DNA of 64,000 nt from Streptomyces sp. SLBN-118 (lineage in GTDB: Bacteria > Actinomycetota > Actinomycetes > Streptomycetales > Streptomycetaceae): assembly GCF_006715635.1 (NCBI RefSeq), contig NZ_VFNP01000002.1, positions 744,001-808,000 on the forward strand, written 5' to 3'. Of the stretch, positions 35,959-44,063 are shown one piece after another (the stretch's first letter is position 1; each line of letters begins with the position of its first letter). The notes beneath the pieces are model-generated. The model was not told where the DNA came from. It ran no database searches and saw only the letters and a list, made by a program, of their open reading frames with translations. A program made the translations under genes and the position numbers.

Positions 35959-36029
35959 AATCGCAGCCTTTCTCATTGGGGGTGAGAGAACTGATCGGCT
36001 TCATTTGAGGGACATTTCAGGCAGCTATG

Positions 36030-36986
36030 TCAGGCCGCATTGGGCACGGGGAGTCCGCAGGAGCGTCTCGCTCGGGTCAGCTGCTCGGCCGGGGCACCGA
36101 AAGCACTCCAGGGCATGCGAGAGGCATAGGGCCCCATCGCCGTGAAGACCTCCCGCGCCTCGAATTCGCGCTTGGACATGTAGAGCGCGTGGGCCAGGTA
36201 CGAGAGGTCGAGTACGGGAGTGAAGCGGTAGTCGGCCACCGTGGGGAACCAGTTGTTGTAACTACCCCTCGCGGCGGTCAGCCACTGGGGCTGTTCCCAG
36301 GTGCGGTCGGCCAGCAGGGCCGAGGCGTCGTAGTCCTCGACGAGGGCGACCAGCGGCAGCAGCCTCAACGCGGAGGAGGCGGGGGCCCGGTGACTGAGGA
36401 AGGAGGCAACGTCCCAGCGCGCACTTGCCGTTCCGCCGTGGCGGGTGAAGAAGAAGGCCAGAAATCGATGGTGCGCCTCGCGGTGCCAGGGGTCGAGCCG
36501 GAGGATGTGGGCGAACAGCTGCCAGGGTCCGGGCGGTGCGGTCAGCAAGCCGTTGGGGGCGGGATCCCGGGGGCGTTTGAGGCGGGCCAGGGCCAGTTGT
36601 GCCACCCATGGAGTGGGGTCTTCCGGCAGCAGCATCGCCGCCCGTTCGCAGGCCGCCTGCGCTATCCCCACGAGCGTTCCGGCGCGGCGGTCGTGGGCAT
36701 CGGCCATCCGTAAGGCCCGGAGCATCGCCACGCGTGCCCACAGCAGTGCCGACTCCGGGCCCGGCTCCTCGTCCAGCCACCGCTCGGCAAGATCGGAGTC
36801 CGCCGCCTCGGACGCCAGCACCAGGGAGCGATGGGCCCGCACTTCGAAATCGTGGCGCGCGTCCAGGAGGGCTTCGTGCGCGCTCAGGTACCGGCCCGCC
36901 TTCACGTCGATGCAGGCCTGGGCCAACTGGCGGTCGTCGGCAGCCGGATGCCAGACATACTGCCCCTCGAACGAGCCAGCAGTCAT
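36030..36986 (-). CDS. Conserved hypothetical protein, helical and TPR-like, 318 aa
   Basis: ATG 36986 chosen because GGGGAGGGG precedes it. The protein is largely alpha-helical with Ala/Leu/Arg-rich stretches that look like degenerate tetratricopeptide units (AHEALLDARHDFEVRAHRSL, LLWARVAMLRALRMADAHDR). A conserved-looking centre has LRLDPWHREAHHRFLAFFFT, with DPWHREAHH resembling a motif of DUF4034-like proteins. No signal peptide or membrane helix. I cannot assign a function. Upstream lies a long non-coding stretch, so it has its own promoter. Confidence 0.65.
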   Translation of the reverse strand: MTAGSFEGQYVWHPAADDRQLAQACIDVKAGRYLSAHEALLDARHDFEVRAHRSLVLASEAADSDLAERWLDEEPGPESALLWARVAMLRALRMADAHDRRAGTLVGIAQAACERAAMLLPEDPTPWVAQLALARLKRPRDPAPNGLLTAPPGPWQLFAHILRLDPWHREAHHRFLAFFFTRHGGTASARWDVASFLSHRAPASSALRLLPLVALVEDYDASALLADRTWEQPQWLTAARGSYNNWFPTVADYRFTPVLDLSYLAHALYMSKREFEAREVFTAMGPYASRMPWSAFGAPAEQLTRARRSCGLPVPNAA

Positions 36987-37418
36987 GAACCCCTCCCCGC
37001 TCCTGCAGACGGCACCACCCATGCACAGATTCCGGCCACGCAGAATTTAGCCGGATCCCTTCCATTGATCCACGGCAGCGAGCACACCCTACTCACCAAC
37101 AAGTCATATCGAAAACAGCAGTCCGGTTGATCCACCGTCAACTAATTCAGGATTGCACTAACCTGGCCGCGACCTATTCCGCACCCCTCAACTCGGGGAC
37201 ATCCGTATGGCATATGCGCTTTTCCGTGACATCCCAGGGGGCGCTATCCGGGTGTCCCGCGCCGGTCCGGCTGCGCACGCGCCGCCAATACACCGCCAGT
37301 CGCACATATAGGCATGCGCAACCCTCTTGACAACGATGCCAGGCAGTGGTCCAGTCCTCCGCCCTCGGGGTATGCGCAAGGAGGCGGCACTGCGATGGCG
37401 AGCGGATCAACCTCCCCG
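36987..37418. other. Non-coding stretch, relatively AT-rich for this genome
   Basis: No gene supported. TTGATCCAC occurs twice (37065-37073 and 37127-37135), and GTTGA/TCAAC forms a small dyad at 37126-37142. TTGACA at 37327-37332 has no good -10. A plus-strand frame from 37314 runs into the antisense of the carboxyltransferase gene and looks non-coding. Confidence 0.5.
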
Positions 37419-38786
37419 TCAGCCGGTGGATACGACACCCCGGGCGATGCCCAGGTCCACCAGGTCCTGCGGGCGCAACCGGAGCTGTTCGGCGGTTGCG
37501 CGCGCCTGGTCCGGCCCGCGTTTGAGGATCGCCGCGGCGAGCTCCGGGGCGATGACGGAGAAGTAGCTGTCCGGTGTGGCCCAGGTGTTGCCGGGTGAGG
37601 CCAGCGCGAGCGCCCCGCCCGATCCGCCCTCGCCGATCACGAGGGTGGTGACCGGCACACGGGCGGCGGCCACCGCCGCGAAGGCGTCCGCGATCGCGGG
37701 TCCCGCTCCCGCGTGTTCCGCCGCGGCGTCATTGGCGGCGCCGGGAGTGTCGATCAGGGTGAGCACCGGTACGCCGAGACGGTCGGCGAGCCGGATGAGG
37801 CGGGCCGCGGTCCGGTAACCGGCCGGGAGTGTCGCGGTGCCGCACTGGGCCGCGTAGGCGATGGCCCGTCCCTCGCGCAGTCCGAAGCCGCACAACATGC
37901 CCGGGTCGACGCCTCCGGAGCGGTCGCCGCTGATGGCCTCGCGTGTCTCGAAGTAGTCGTCGAGATAGGCGGCCGCCCGCGGGCGGTCGGCGGAGCGGGC
38001 ATGCTGGACGGCTTCCCAGCCGGTGGCCGGGAGTTCGGCGCGGCCGAGGGCGTGCGGCGGCGGGGCAGGGGCGTCGGACGGGGCGGTGAGCAGCGTCAGC
38101 CAGCGCCCGAGCGTCTGACGCAGCTCCTCCTGGGTTACGACCGCGTCGACATGGCCCGCAGCAAGCTGAGCCTCCGCCGTGTACGCAGCCGGATCCGCGT
38201 CCGCGGGGCGGACCCGCGAGCCCGCGAAGCCGATCTGGGCCCCGGGCAGCGCCAGGACGACATCCGCGCCTGCGCCCAGGGTGGCCCAGCCGCCGCCCGT
38301 CGACGGGTCGCGCACCACCGCGATCTGGGGCAGTCCCGCGGCGCGGGTGAGCGTGGACTGCCGTGCCACCCGCTGGAGTTGGACCAGTGCGCGCATGCCC
38401 TCCTGCATGCGGCTGCCGCCGGTGGCGATCAGCGAGACGAGGGGCAGCCGCCGCTCGCGCGCATGGGTGTACGCCGCCTCCAACCGGTCGCCGGTGCGCT
38501 CCCCCAGCGATCCGCCGAGGAAGCCGAACTCGAAGGAGATCAGCACCACTTCGATGCCGTCGACCGTGCCGGTGCCACAGATGGCCGACTCCCGCTCACC
38601 GGTGCGCAGCTCGGCGCGGGAGTGCTGCTCGTCGTAGCCCTGCCAGGCGATCGGCCCGTCGGCCACAGACCTGCCTTCGGACGCAGACCGGCCTTCGGGT
38701 GCGAACCTGCCTTCCGGCGCGGGCAGTTCGGTGAAGGCGGAGGACACCCGGGCGATGGCCTCCCGTGCCGTGAGCCGCTCAGACAT
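37419..38786 (-). CDS. Fused acyl-CoA carboxylase carboxyltransferase (AccD-AccA-like)
   Basis: 455 aa from ATG 38786, inside the end of matB (8-base overlap). The first half is beta-subunit-like (ISFEFGFLGGSLGERTGDRL, LIATGGSRMQEGMRALVQLQ) and the second alpha-like (VPVLTLIDTPGAANDAAAEH, IGEGGSGGALALASPGNTWA, SYFSVIAPELAAAILKR). There is no Cys4 zinc finger of the E. coli AccD type. An Ala/Glu/Gly/Arg repeat (PAPEGRFAPEGRSASEGRSV) sits near residue 25. No biotin carboxylase or biotin carrier gene is in the window. Beside MatB it could carboxylate acetyl-CoA with remote partners or decarboxylate malonyl groups like the malonate decarboxylase D/E subunits; the sequence does not decide. Confidence 0.8.
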   Translation of the reverse strand: MSERLTAREAIARVSSAFTELPAPEGRFAPEGRSASEGRSVADGPIAWQGYDEQHSRAELRTGERESAICGTGTVDGIEVVLISFEFGFLGGSLGERTGDRLEAAYTHARERRLPLVSLIATGGSRMQEGMRALVQLQRVARQSTLTRAAGLPQIAVVRDPSTGGGWATLGAGADVVLALPGAQIGFAGSRVRPADADPAAYTAEAQLAAGHVDAVVTQEELRQTLGRWLTLLTAPSDAPAPPPHALGRAELPATGWEAVQHARSADRPRAAAYLDDYFETREAISGDRSGGVDPGMLCGFGLREGRAIAYAAQCGTATLPAGYRTAARLIRLADRLGVPVLTLIDTPGAANDAAAEHAGAGPAIADAFAAVAAARVPVTTLVIGEGGSGGALALASPGNTWATPDSYFSVIAPELAAAILKRGPDQARATAEQLRLRPQDLVDLGIARGVVSTG

Positions 38787-40188
38787 GGAGAGCCCGCTTG
38801 ATGATCTTGCCCATGTCGTTGCGTGGCAGGGTGTCGAGGAAGCGGACCTCGCGCGGGCGCTTGTGCGGGGCGAGTTGGGCCGCGACATGCGCGGACAGCT
38901 CTTCCGGGACGGGTGGCTCGGCCGGATCCGCCGGCACGATCCAGGCGACGATCCGCTCGCCCAGATCCGCGTCGGGCTCGCCGGTCACGGCCGCCTCGCG
39001 GACGCCGGGATGGTCGAGCAGCGCGTTCTCGATCTCGCCCGCGCCGATCTTGTAGCCGCCGCTCTTGATGAGGTCGGTGGCCTTGCGGCCGACGATCCGG
39101 ACATAGCCGTCGGCATCGACGCTCGCCATGTCTCCCGTACGGAACCAGCCGTCGTCGAAGGCGGCCTCGGTCGCGTTGGGCCGGTTCAGATATTCCGTGA
39201 AGAGGCTGGGCCCGCGCACCTGGATCTCGCCGATTCCGTCACTCTCGTCGACCAGCCTGAACTCAACTCCCTTGAGGGGCAGACCGACTGTCCCCGGACG
39301 GGGTTCACCGTCGGCGCGTACGGAAGTGCTCATCAGAGTCTCCGTCATTCCGTAGCGCTCGATGACCCGCCGACCGGTCGCCGCGGCGATCCGTTCATGG
39401 TCGTGCACGGGCATCGGGGCCGATCCCGAGACCAGCAGCCTGGCACCGGCCAGGGCCTTCGCGAGCTGTGGATCGCCCGGCAGGGCTTCGGCGATGCGGT
39501 GATACATCGTCGGTACACCGAAGAGCATCGTGGCGCCCGACGCCAGTTCGCGTGCCACGCCCTGCGTGCTGAACCGGCCCAGGTGCCTCACCTCGCCACC
39601 GCGGCGCAGCGGCCCCAGGATGCCGAGGATCAGTCCGTGGACATGGAACAGCGGCAAGCCGTGCACCAGCACGTCATCGGCGGTCCACTGCCAGGCGTCC
39701 TCCAGTGCGTCCAGTGTCGAGGTGATCGCCCGGCGCGGCAGGACGGCGCCCTTGGGCGGTCCGGTGGTGCCCGAGGTGTAGACGATCAGGGCAGGCGCCT
39801 GCGGGGACGGCTCGGGCGGCAGAGGTGTTTCCGGTCCGGTGAGTTCCACGTCCGTACGCGGCAAGGCCGCGAGCGCCACAGGCAGTTCGGCCCCCGGCTC
39901 GGCCAGCACCAGTGAGGGCTCGCTGTCGGCGACGATGTGCGCCAGTTCGCGCTCGCCGGTCTTCGGATTGAGCGGTACGGCGGGCACGCCCGCGAGCAGC
40001 GCCGCGACCACACCCACCGCGGTCTGCGGTGCGGGCGTCGCCCACACCGCGACTCTCCGCGCGCCGGCCAGCCGTGCGGCAAGTGAGCCCCCGGCCGCGG
40101 CCAGTTCGGCATGGGTCAGCGTCCGGTCGCCGAAGCGGAGAGCCGGCAGCGCAGACCTCTCGGAGAGTGCGGGGAAGAGAGGGGACAC
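38779..40188 (-). CDS. matB: Malonyl-CoA synthetase
   Basis: 469 aa from a GTG at 40188 with AAGGAG ideally placed; a longer in-frame start lacks one. The sequence is very close to S. coelicolor MatB as I remember it: adenylation P-loop LIVYTSGTTGPPKGAVLPRR, GLPLFHVHGLILGILGPLRR, VIERYGMTETLMSTSVRADG, and the catalytic Lys end PRNDMGKIIKRALHV. It ligates malonate (or methylmalonate) to CoA using ATP, giving malonyl-CoA extender units. Together with the overlapping carboxyltransferase gene downstream and the LysR regulator upstream on the same strand, it makes up a malonate-linked locus. Confidence 0.93.
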   Translation of the reverse strand: MSPLFPALSERSALPALRFGDRTLTHAELAAAGGSLAARLAGARRVAVWATPAPQTAVGVVAALLAGVPAVPLNPKTGERELAHIVADSEPSLVLAEPGAELPVALAALPRTDVELTGPETPLPPEPSPQAPALIVYTSGTTGPPKGAVLPRRAITSTLDALEDAWQWTADDVLVHGLPLFHVHGLILGILGPLRRGGEVRHLGRFSTQGVARELASGATMLFGVPTMYHRIAEALPGDPQLAKALAGARLLVSGSAPMPVHDHERIAAATGRRVIERYGMTETLMSTSVRADGEPRPGTVGLPLKGVEFRLVDESDGIGEIQVRGPSLFTEYLNRPNATEAAFDDGWFRTGDMASVDADGYVRIVGRKATDLIKSGGYKIGAGEIENALLDHPGVREAAVTGEPDADLGERIVAWIVPADPAEPPVPEELSAHVAAQLAPHKRPREVRFLDTLPRNDMGKIIKRALHV

Positions 40189-40279
40189 GCGTCGTACTCC
40201 TTGCTGTCGTCGGACCGCTGTCACGATGATCCCTCCATCCGCAGTCGGCTGCTGCGGAAATCGCTGACCGGCACCTCAC

Positions 40280-41251
40280 TCACCAGCCGCGCGCCTCCCG
40301 CAGCAGCCGGTCGCGCACCAGCGTGAGGTGCGGGTTGTCCATGGCGCCCGGGCGCTGGACGAGATAGCCGGTGTTGATGGGCGGATCCTCGGGCGCCAGC
40401 AGCGGCACCACCACGCCGGCGGTGAGTTCGCCCTGGCAGAGGTAGCGCGGCAGCACGCTCATCCCGGCCCCCGCGGCGACGGCCGAGAGCACCCCGCGCA
40501 GATCGGGGACAGTCAGCGCGGCCTGCGCGTTCAGGCGGGTCTCGAACACATGGCGCCAGTAACGGCGGGCGATGGGGAGATCCTCCGCGTAGGTGACCAG
40601 CGGGACGCCGCGCAGGGCGGCGGGCCCCTCGTCCGCCACCCGGTCCTGCCAGTCCCCGTCCGGGCCGATGCGCTCGGCCCACAGCGGCGATGCGACCAGC
40701 ACGAACTCCTCGTCCGCCAGCGGTACGGAGGTGAGCGTGCGGCCACGCGGGCGGTGGGTGGAGATCACCAGGTCGTAGTGGCCCTGGCGCAGACCGTCGA
40801 GCAGGTCGTCGGTCAGCCCGGTCGTGACCCTGAGCCGTACGCCCTGCTCGACCAGCGTCGCGAGGGCGGGCAGGGCGCGTACGCACAGGAGCTCGGCCGG
40901 ACCCGCGAGGTGCACCGGATCGGCGGTGACGGTCTCGTCGAGGTGGCCGCGGTCGGCGACGGCGGCCAGGGCGTCCAGGGGCGCCGCGATCCGTGCGGCG
41001 AGCCCGTCGGCGACCGGCGTCGGAGTGACACCGCGGGGCAGCCGGGCGAACAGCTCCCGTCCCAACTGCCGTTCCAGGGACCGGATCTGGGTGGTCACGG
41101 TGGGCTGGGACAGACCGAGAAAGCGTGCGGCCGCGGTGAATGAGCCCGCCCGGTGGACGGCGAGGAAGGTCCGCAGCAGGGTCAGATCGAGCGGTGCGTT
41201 CGACGCGGCCTCCCGCATTCCCGCCGATCCATTGGATTCTCTATGGCTCAT
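40280..41251 (-). CDS. LysR-family transcriptional regulator
   Basis: 323 aa from ATG 41251; ATG 41218 (MREAASN) is an alternative. The helix-turn-helix is LRTFLAVHRAGSFTAAARFL, then GLSQPTVTTQIRSLERQLGR, near residues 25-65. The effector domain (GPAELLCVRALPALATLVEQ, YDLVISTHRPRGRTLTSVPL, VAAGAGMSVLPRYLCQGELT) is full length. It is divergent from a DJ-1/PfpI gene and upstream of matB on the same strand (91-base gap), so it may regulate either or both. LysR proteins usually activate a divergent target and repress themselves. Confidence 0.88.
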   Translation of the reverse strand: MSHRESNGSAGMREAASNAPLDLTLLRTFLAVHRAGSFTAAARFLGLSQPTVTTQIRSLERQLGRELFARLPRGVTPTPVADGLAARIAAPLDALAAVADRGHLDETVTADPVHLAGPAELLCVRALPALATLVEQGVRLRVTTGLTDDLLDGLRQGHYDLVISTHRPRGRTLTSVPLADEEFVLVASPLWAERIGPDGDWQDRVADEGPAALRGVPLVTYAEDLPIARRYWRHVFETRLNAQAALTVPDLRGVLSAVAAGAGMSVLPRYLCQGELTAGVVVPLLAPEDPPINTGYLVQRPGAMDNPHLTLVRDRLLREARGW

Positions 41252-41263
41252 GGTGGTGAGCCT

Positions 41264-41276
41264 ATTGGATCCGAAT
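41264..41276. promoter_or_regulatory. Candidate LysR operator
   Basis: ATTGGATCCGAAT is an imperfect dyad with the T-N11-A layout expected for LysR sites, 13 bases upstream of the regulator start and 55 upstream of the DJ-1/PfpI gene. A related ATTGGATTC lies inside the regulator's 5' coding end at 41231-41239. Confidence 0.5.
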
Positions 41277-41331
41277 GGCCCGGCGATTTAGGTTCGAGGA
41301 CGTCAGCTAGAGCGAAGCGGAGAGATGTGAG

Positions 41332-42027
41332 ATGGCGAAGATCCTGTTCGTACTGACCGGCTCGGACCACTGGACGCTGGCGGACGGAACCCGGCACCCG
41401 TCCGGCTACTGGGCCGAGGAGGCCGTGGCCCCCTACCGGGCCCTCACCGCCGCGGGTCACGAGGTCACGGTCGCCACCCCCGGCGGCGTCGTCCCCACTG
41501 CGGACGCTGCGAGCCTGGCCCCCGAGGTGAACGGCGGGCCGGAAGGCGCCGCCGCCGTCTCGGCCGCGCTCGCCGACATGTCCGTCCTGGAGCACCCCGT
41601 CAAGCTGGACGAGGTCGACCTCGCCGACTACGCGGCGGTCTTCTACCCCGGTGGGCACGGCCCGATGGAGGACCTGGCCGTCAACGCCGACTCGGGCGCC
41701 CTCCTCACCGCCGTGCTGGACTCCGGCAAGCCGCTCGGCGTGGTGTGCCACGGCCCGGCCGCGCTGCTCGCCGCGCGGCGCGAGGACGGCACATCGCCGT
41801 TCGCGGGCTACCGGCTGACCGGCTTCACCAACGCCGAGGAGACCCAGGCCGGCCTCGCGGACAAGGCGAAGTGGCTGCTCCAGAACCGGCTCGTGGAGCT
41901 CGGCGCGGACTTCCAGGAGGGCGAGCCGTGGGCCCCGCACGTGGTCACCGACCGCAATCTCATCACCGGCCAGAACCCGTCGTCGTCCGCCCCGCTGGCC
42001 GTCGAGCTCCTCAAGGCGCTGGGCTGA
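41332..42027 (+). CDS. DJ-1/PfpI (class I glutamine amidotransferase-like) protein
   Basis: 231 aa. AGAGATGTGAG precedes the ATG. Conserved elbow: KPLGVVCHGPAALLAARRED (about residue 137), with the nucleophile Cys and adjacent His; the acidic partner is likely in PSGYWAEEAVAPYRALTAAG. The length and the insert GFTNAEETQAGLADKAKWLL fit the Hsp31/Hsp33-like glyoxalase III or chaperone group. It would act in the cytosol on methylglyoxal or damaged protein. The divergent LysR regulator probably controls it. Confidence 0.88.
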   Translation: MAKILFVLTGSDHWTLADGTRHPSGYWAEEAVAPYRALTAAGHEVTVATPGGVVPTADAASLAPEVNGGPEGAAAVSAALADMSVLEHPVKLDEVDLADYAAVFYPGGHGPMEDLAVNADSGALLTAVLDSGKPLGVVCHGPAALLAARREDGTSPFAGYRLTGFTNAEETQAGLADKAKWLLQNRLVELGADFQEGEPWAPHVVTDRNLITGQNPSSSAPLAVELLKALG

Positions 42028-42052
42028 CCGGCCTGCGCCGCGCCGTCGTCCA

Positions 42053-42195
42053 CGGACCTCGGCGACGGAGAGCTGCAGCACGTCGCGCACAATGAGCACC
42101 GCGCGCCGGATGCCCGGCAGACGCTGCAGTGCCGCGACGAACGCGGGCTCCGCGCTCTCCCGACTCTCCTGCCGGAGAAGGCACAACTCCGGTTC
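42053..42195 (-). pseudogene. Remnant of an ECF-type sigma factor (region 4 fragment)
   Basis: On the minus strand RESAEPAFVAALQRLPGIRR, then AVLIVRDVLQLSVAEV, matches region 4 of ECF sigma factors of the SigJ/ECF41-type, where the usual text is roughly ESVELAFVAALQHLPPRQRA. The recognition helix that should follow is missing, and the sequence then becomes antisense to the DJ-1 gene end. No region 2 is found upstream. So it is a fragment, not a gene. The identity is by memory of the family. Confidence 0.6.
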
Positions 42196-42321
42196 GCCGT
42201 TGGCGCCTTGGGCGGCGGGAACTCGCGCCGGTGTCCGGCCCGCCGCAGGCAGCACGGTGGGGTGCGGCAGCCGCGCCCCACCGTGTCCCTCCGTGTCGGA
42301 ATGTGCGCTTCAGCGCGTGGA

Positions 42322-42774
42322 TCACATGGCCGCGTCCCCACGGGCACGGAGGCGGCTTGGACGGCGGACGTCCATGGCGGCCATGGCCAGGCCGAGCAGT
42401 AGGGCCACGGCTCCGACAATGACGTTGCTGACGATCGTTCGGGTCGTGTCGACGCTGCCTGCCACGACCCACGGAGCGATGATCGTCCATGCTCCGATGG
42501 CGATGGCACACCATGCCATGGCGTGAGTCCGCTCGTAGGCCGAGCCGAAACCTCCCATGCACAGGCAGTAGGCGGCGCCGGTGATCAGGTTGCAGACGGC
42601 CAGAGTGCTCAGGTCGTTGAACCCGACTATCCAGGGCGAGGCGGCCAGGTACAGACCCGTCAGGAGGGCCAGTGCCTCGATCGCCTGCGCACGCGGGGTC
42701 GTGGTCACCCGTTCGAACCGGGACCGCATCTCGGCCAGATCGGGGTGTTGCTCGATGCTCGGGTGGGTGGTCAT
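42322..42774 (-). CDS. SPW-repeat membrane protein
   Basis: 150 aa. GGAGGC lies 8 bases before the ATG. Four membrane helices in two similar pairs: LTGLYLAASPWIVGFNDLST, and IAIGAWTIIAPWVVAGSVDT, each containing the SPW-type motif at a helix end. These proteins are small inner-membrane proteins of unknown function in actinobacteria and others. The N-terminal about 30 residues (HPDLAEMRSRFERVTTTPRA) are cytosolic. It is divergent from the sulfite-oxidase-like gene. Confidence 0.85.
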   Translation of the reverse strand: MTTHPSIEQHPDLAEMRSRFERVTTTPRAQAIEALALLTGLYLAASPWIVGFNDLSTLAVCNLITGAAYCLCMGGFGSAYERTHAMAWCAIAIGAWTIIAPWVVAGSVDTTRTIVSNVIVGAVALLLGLAMAAMDVRRPSRLRARGDAAM

Positions 42775-42935
42775 TGCGGGCTGCCTCCTACTCAGAAGCC
42801 TTTATGTGCCCTTTATCTCCGCTATACGCTTGCTGGGGCATTCCCGTCAACAGGCAGCCCATGAGCACCTCGGAGCGATGTGCTCACGGTTCCCCGCAAG
42901 GTGCCCGGGACCGTCCCGGAGAGCACCATGAAGTC

Positions 42936-44054
42936 ATGGACGGACGCATCGCCGACCTCAGCACACCCGGGCGTCTCGCCGAGTCCGGCGAGGGCATCGG
43001 CCTGGACGAACTCGCCCTCGCGACGCGCAATCACGGGCTTCTGCTGGAGGCCCTGCGCTATGACCTCACCCCCGCGGGACTGCACTATGTGCTCGTCCAC
43101 TACGACATCCCCGCCGCCGACGCCGACGAGTGGAAACTGACCGTGAGCGGCCGGGTGCGCACGCCTCTGACCCTGGACATGCCGAGGCTGAGATCGTTTC
43201 CGTCCGCCACCCACCGCGTGACGATGGAATGCGCCGGAAACGGCAGGGCCCGCCTCGATCCACGGCCCGTGAGCCAGCCCTGGCTGGTCGAGGCCGTCGG
43301 AACCGCCGAGTGGACCGGGGTGCCACTGCGTACGCTGCTCGCCGAGGCCGGAGTGGAACCCGATGCCGTCGAGGCGGTCTTCACCGGGGCCGACCACGGT
43401 GTCGAGCGCGGCGTCGAGCAGGACTACCGGCGCAGCCTGCCGCTGGCACTGGCCCTGGGCGAGGATCGCGAGGTGCTGGTCGCGTACGAGATGAACGGCC
43501 TTCCCCTGCCGCCGCAGTACGGCAGTCCCCTGCGGCTGATCGTCCCCGGGTGGTACGGCATGGCGCATGTGAAGTGGCTGCGCGACATCGAGCTGACCGA
43601 CACCCCGTTCACCGGATTCCAGCAGGCGGTGGCGTACCGCCTGCGGCAGTCTTCCGACGAGCCCGGCGAACCCGTCGACAAGATCGCCCCGCGTGCGCTG
43701 ATGATCCCGCCGGGCTTCCCCGACTTCATGTCCCGGGCCCGTGTCGTACGCCCCGGCGAAGTGCCGCTGGAGGGTCGCGCCTGGTCCGGTCACGCCCCGG
43801 TGACCCGGGTGGAGGTCAGCACCGACGACGGCGGCTCCTGGAGCAGGGCCGCGCTGGACCCGGCGGACGGACACGACTGGGCATGGCGGCACTGGCATAC
43901 GGCCTGGACCGCGACGCCGGGCAGCCATGTGCTGAGCGTGCGCGCAACCGACGCCGACGGACGTACGCAGCCCCTCACCCAGCCCTGGAACCGCGGCGGG
44001 TTCGCCAACAATCTGGTGCAGCGGATCCCGGTCCTGTGTCTGGACGGCGACTGA
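42936..44054 (+). CDS. Sulfite-oxidase-family molybdopterin-dependent oxidoreductase
   Basis: 372 aa from ATG 42936 (GGAGAG upstream); longer in-frame starts precede it. The Mo-cofactor domain starts at LHYVLVHYDIPAADADEWKL, with the Mo-ligand Cys in VTMECAGNGRARLDPRPVSQ (about residue 95) and VEWTGVPL-like sequence after it; YGSPLRLIVPGWYGMAHVKW is the family's signature. Residues about 265-372 form the Ig-like dimerisation domain (SGHAPVTRVEVSTDDGGSW, PWNRGGFANNLVQRIPVLCL). No twin-arginine signal, so it is cytosolic. It oxidises sulfite or a related sulfur or nitrogen substrate; no cytochrome partner is adjacent. Confidence 0.9.
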   Translation: MDGRIADLSTPGRLAESGEGIGLDELALATRNHGLLLEALRYDLTPAGLHYVLVHYDIPAADADEWKLTVSGRVRTPLTLDMPRLRSFPSATHRVTMECAGNGRARLDPRPVSQPWLVEAVGTAEWTGVPLRTLLAEAGVEPDAVEAVFTGADHGVERGVEQDYRRSLPLALALGEDREVLVAYEMNGLPLPPQYGSPLRLIVPGWYGMAHVKWLRDIELTDTPFTGFQQAVAYRLRQSSDEPGEPVDKIAPRALMIPPGFPDFMSRARVVRPGEVPLEGRAWSGHAPVTRVEVSTDDGGSWSRAALDPADGHDWAWRHWHTAWTATPGSHVLSVRATDADGRTQPLTQPWNRGGFANNLVQRIPVLCLDGD

Positions 44055-44063
44055 CGCCTGCCG

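Noticed and set aside
37314..37598. Plus-strand frame starting MRNPLDNDARQWSSPP
   Set aside because: Its second half is antisense to the carboxyltransferase gene, and there is no ribosome site.
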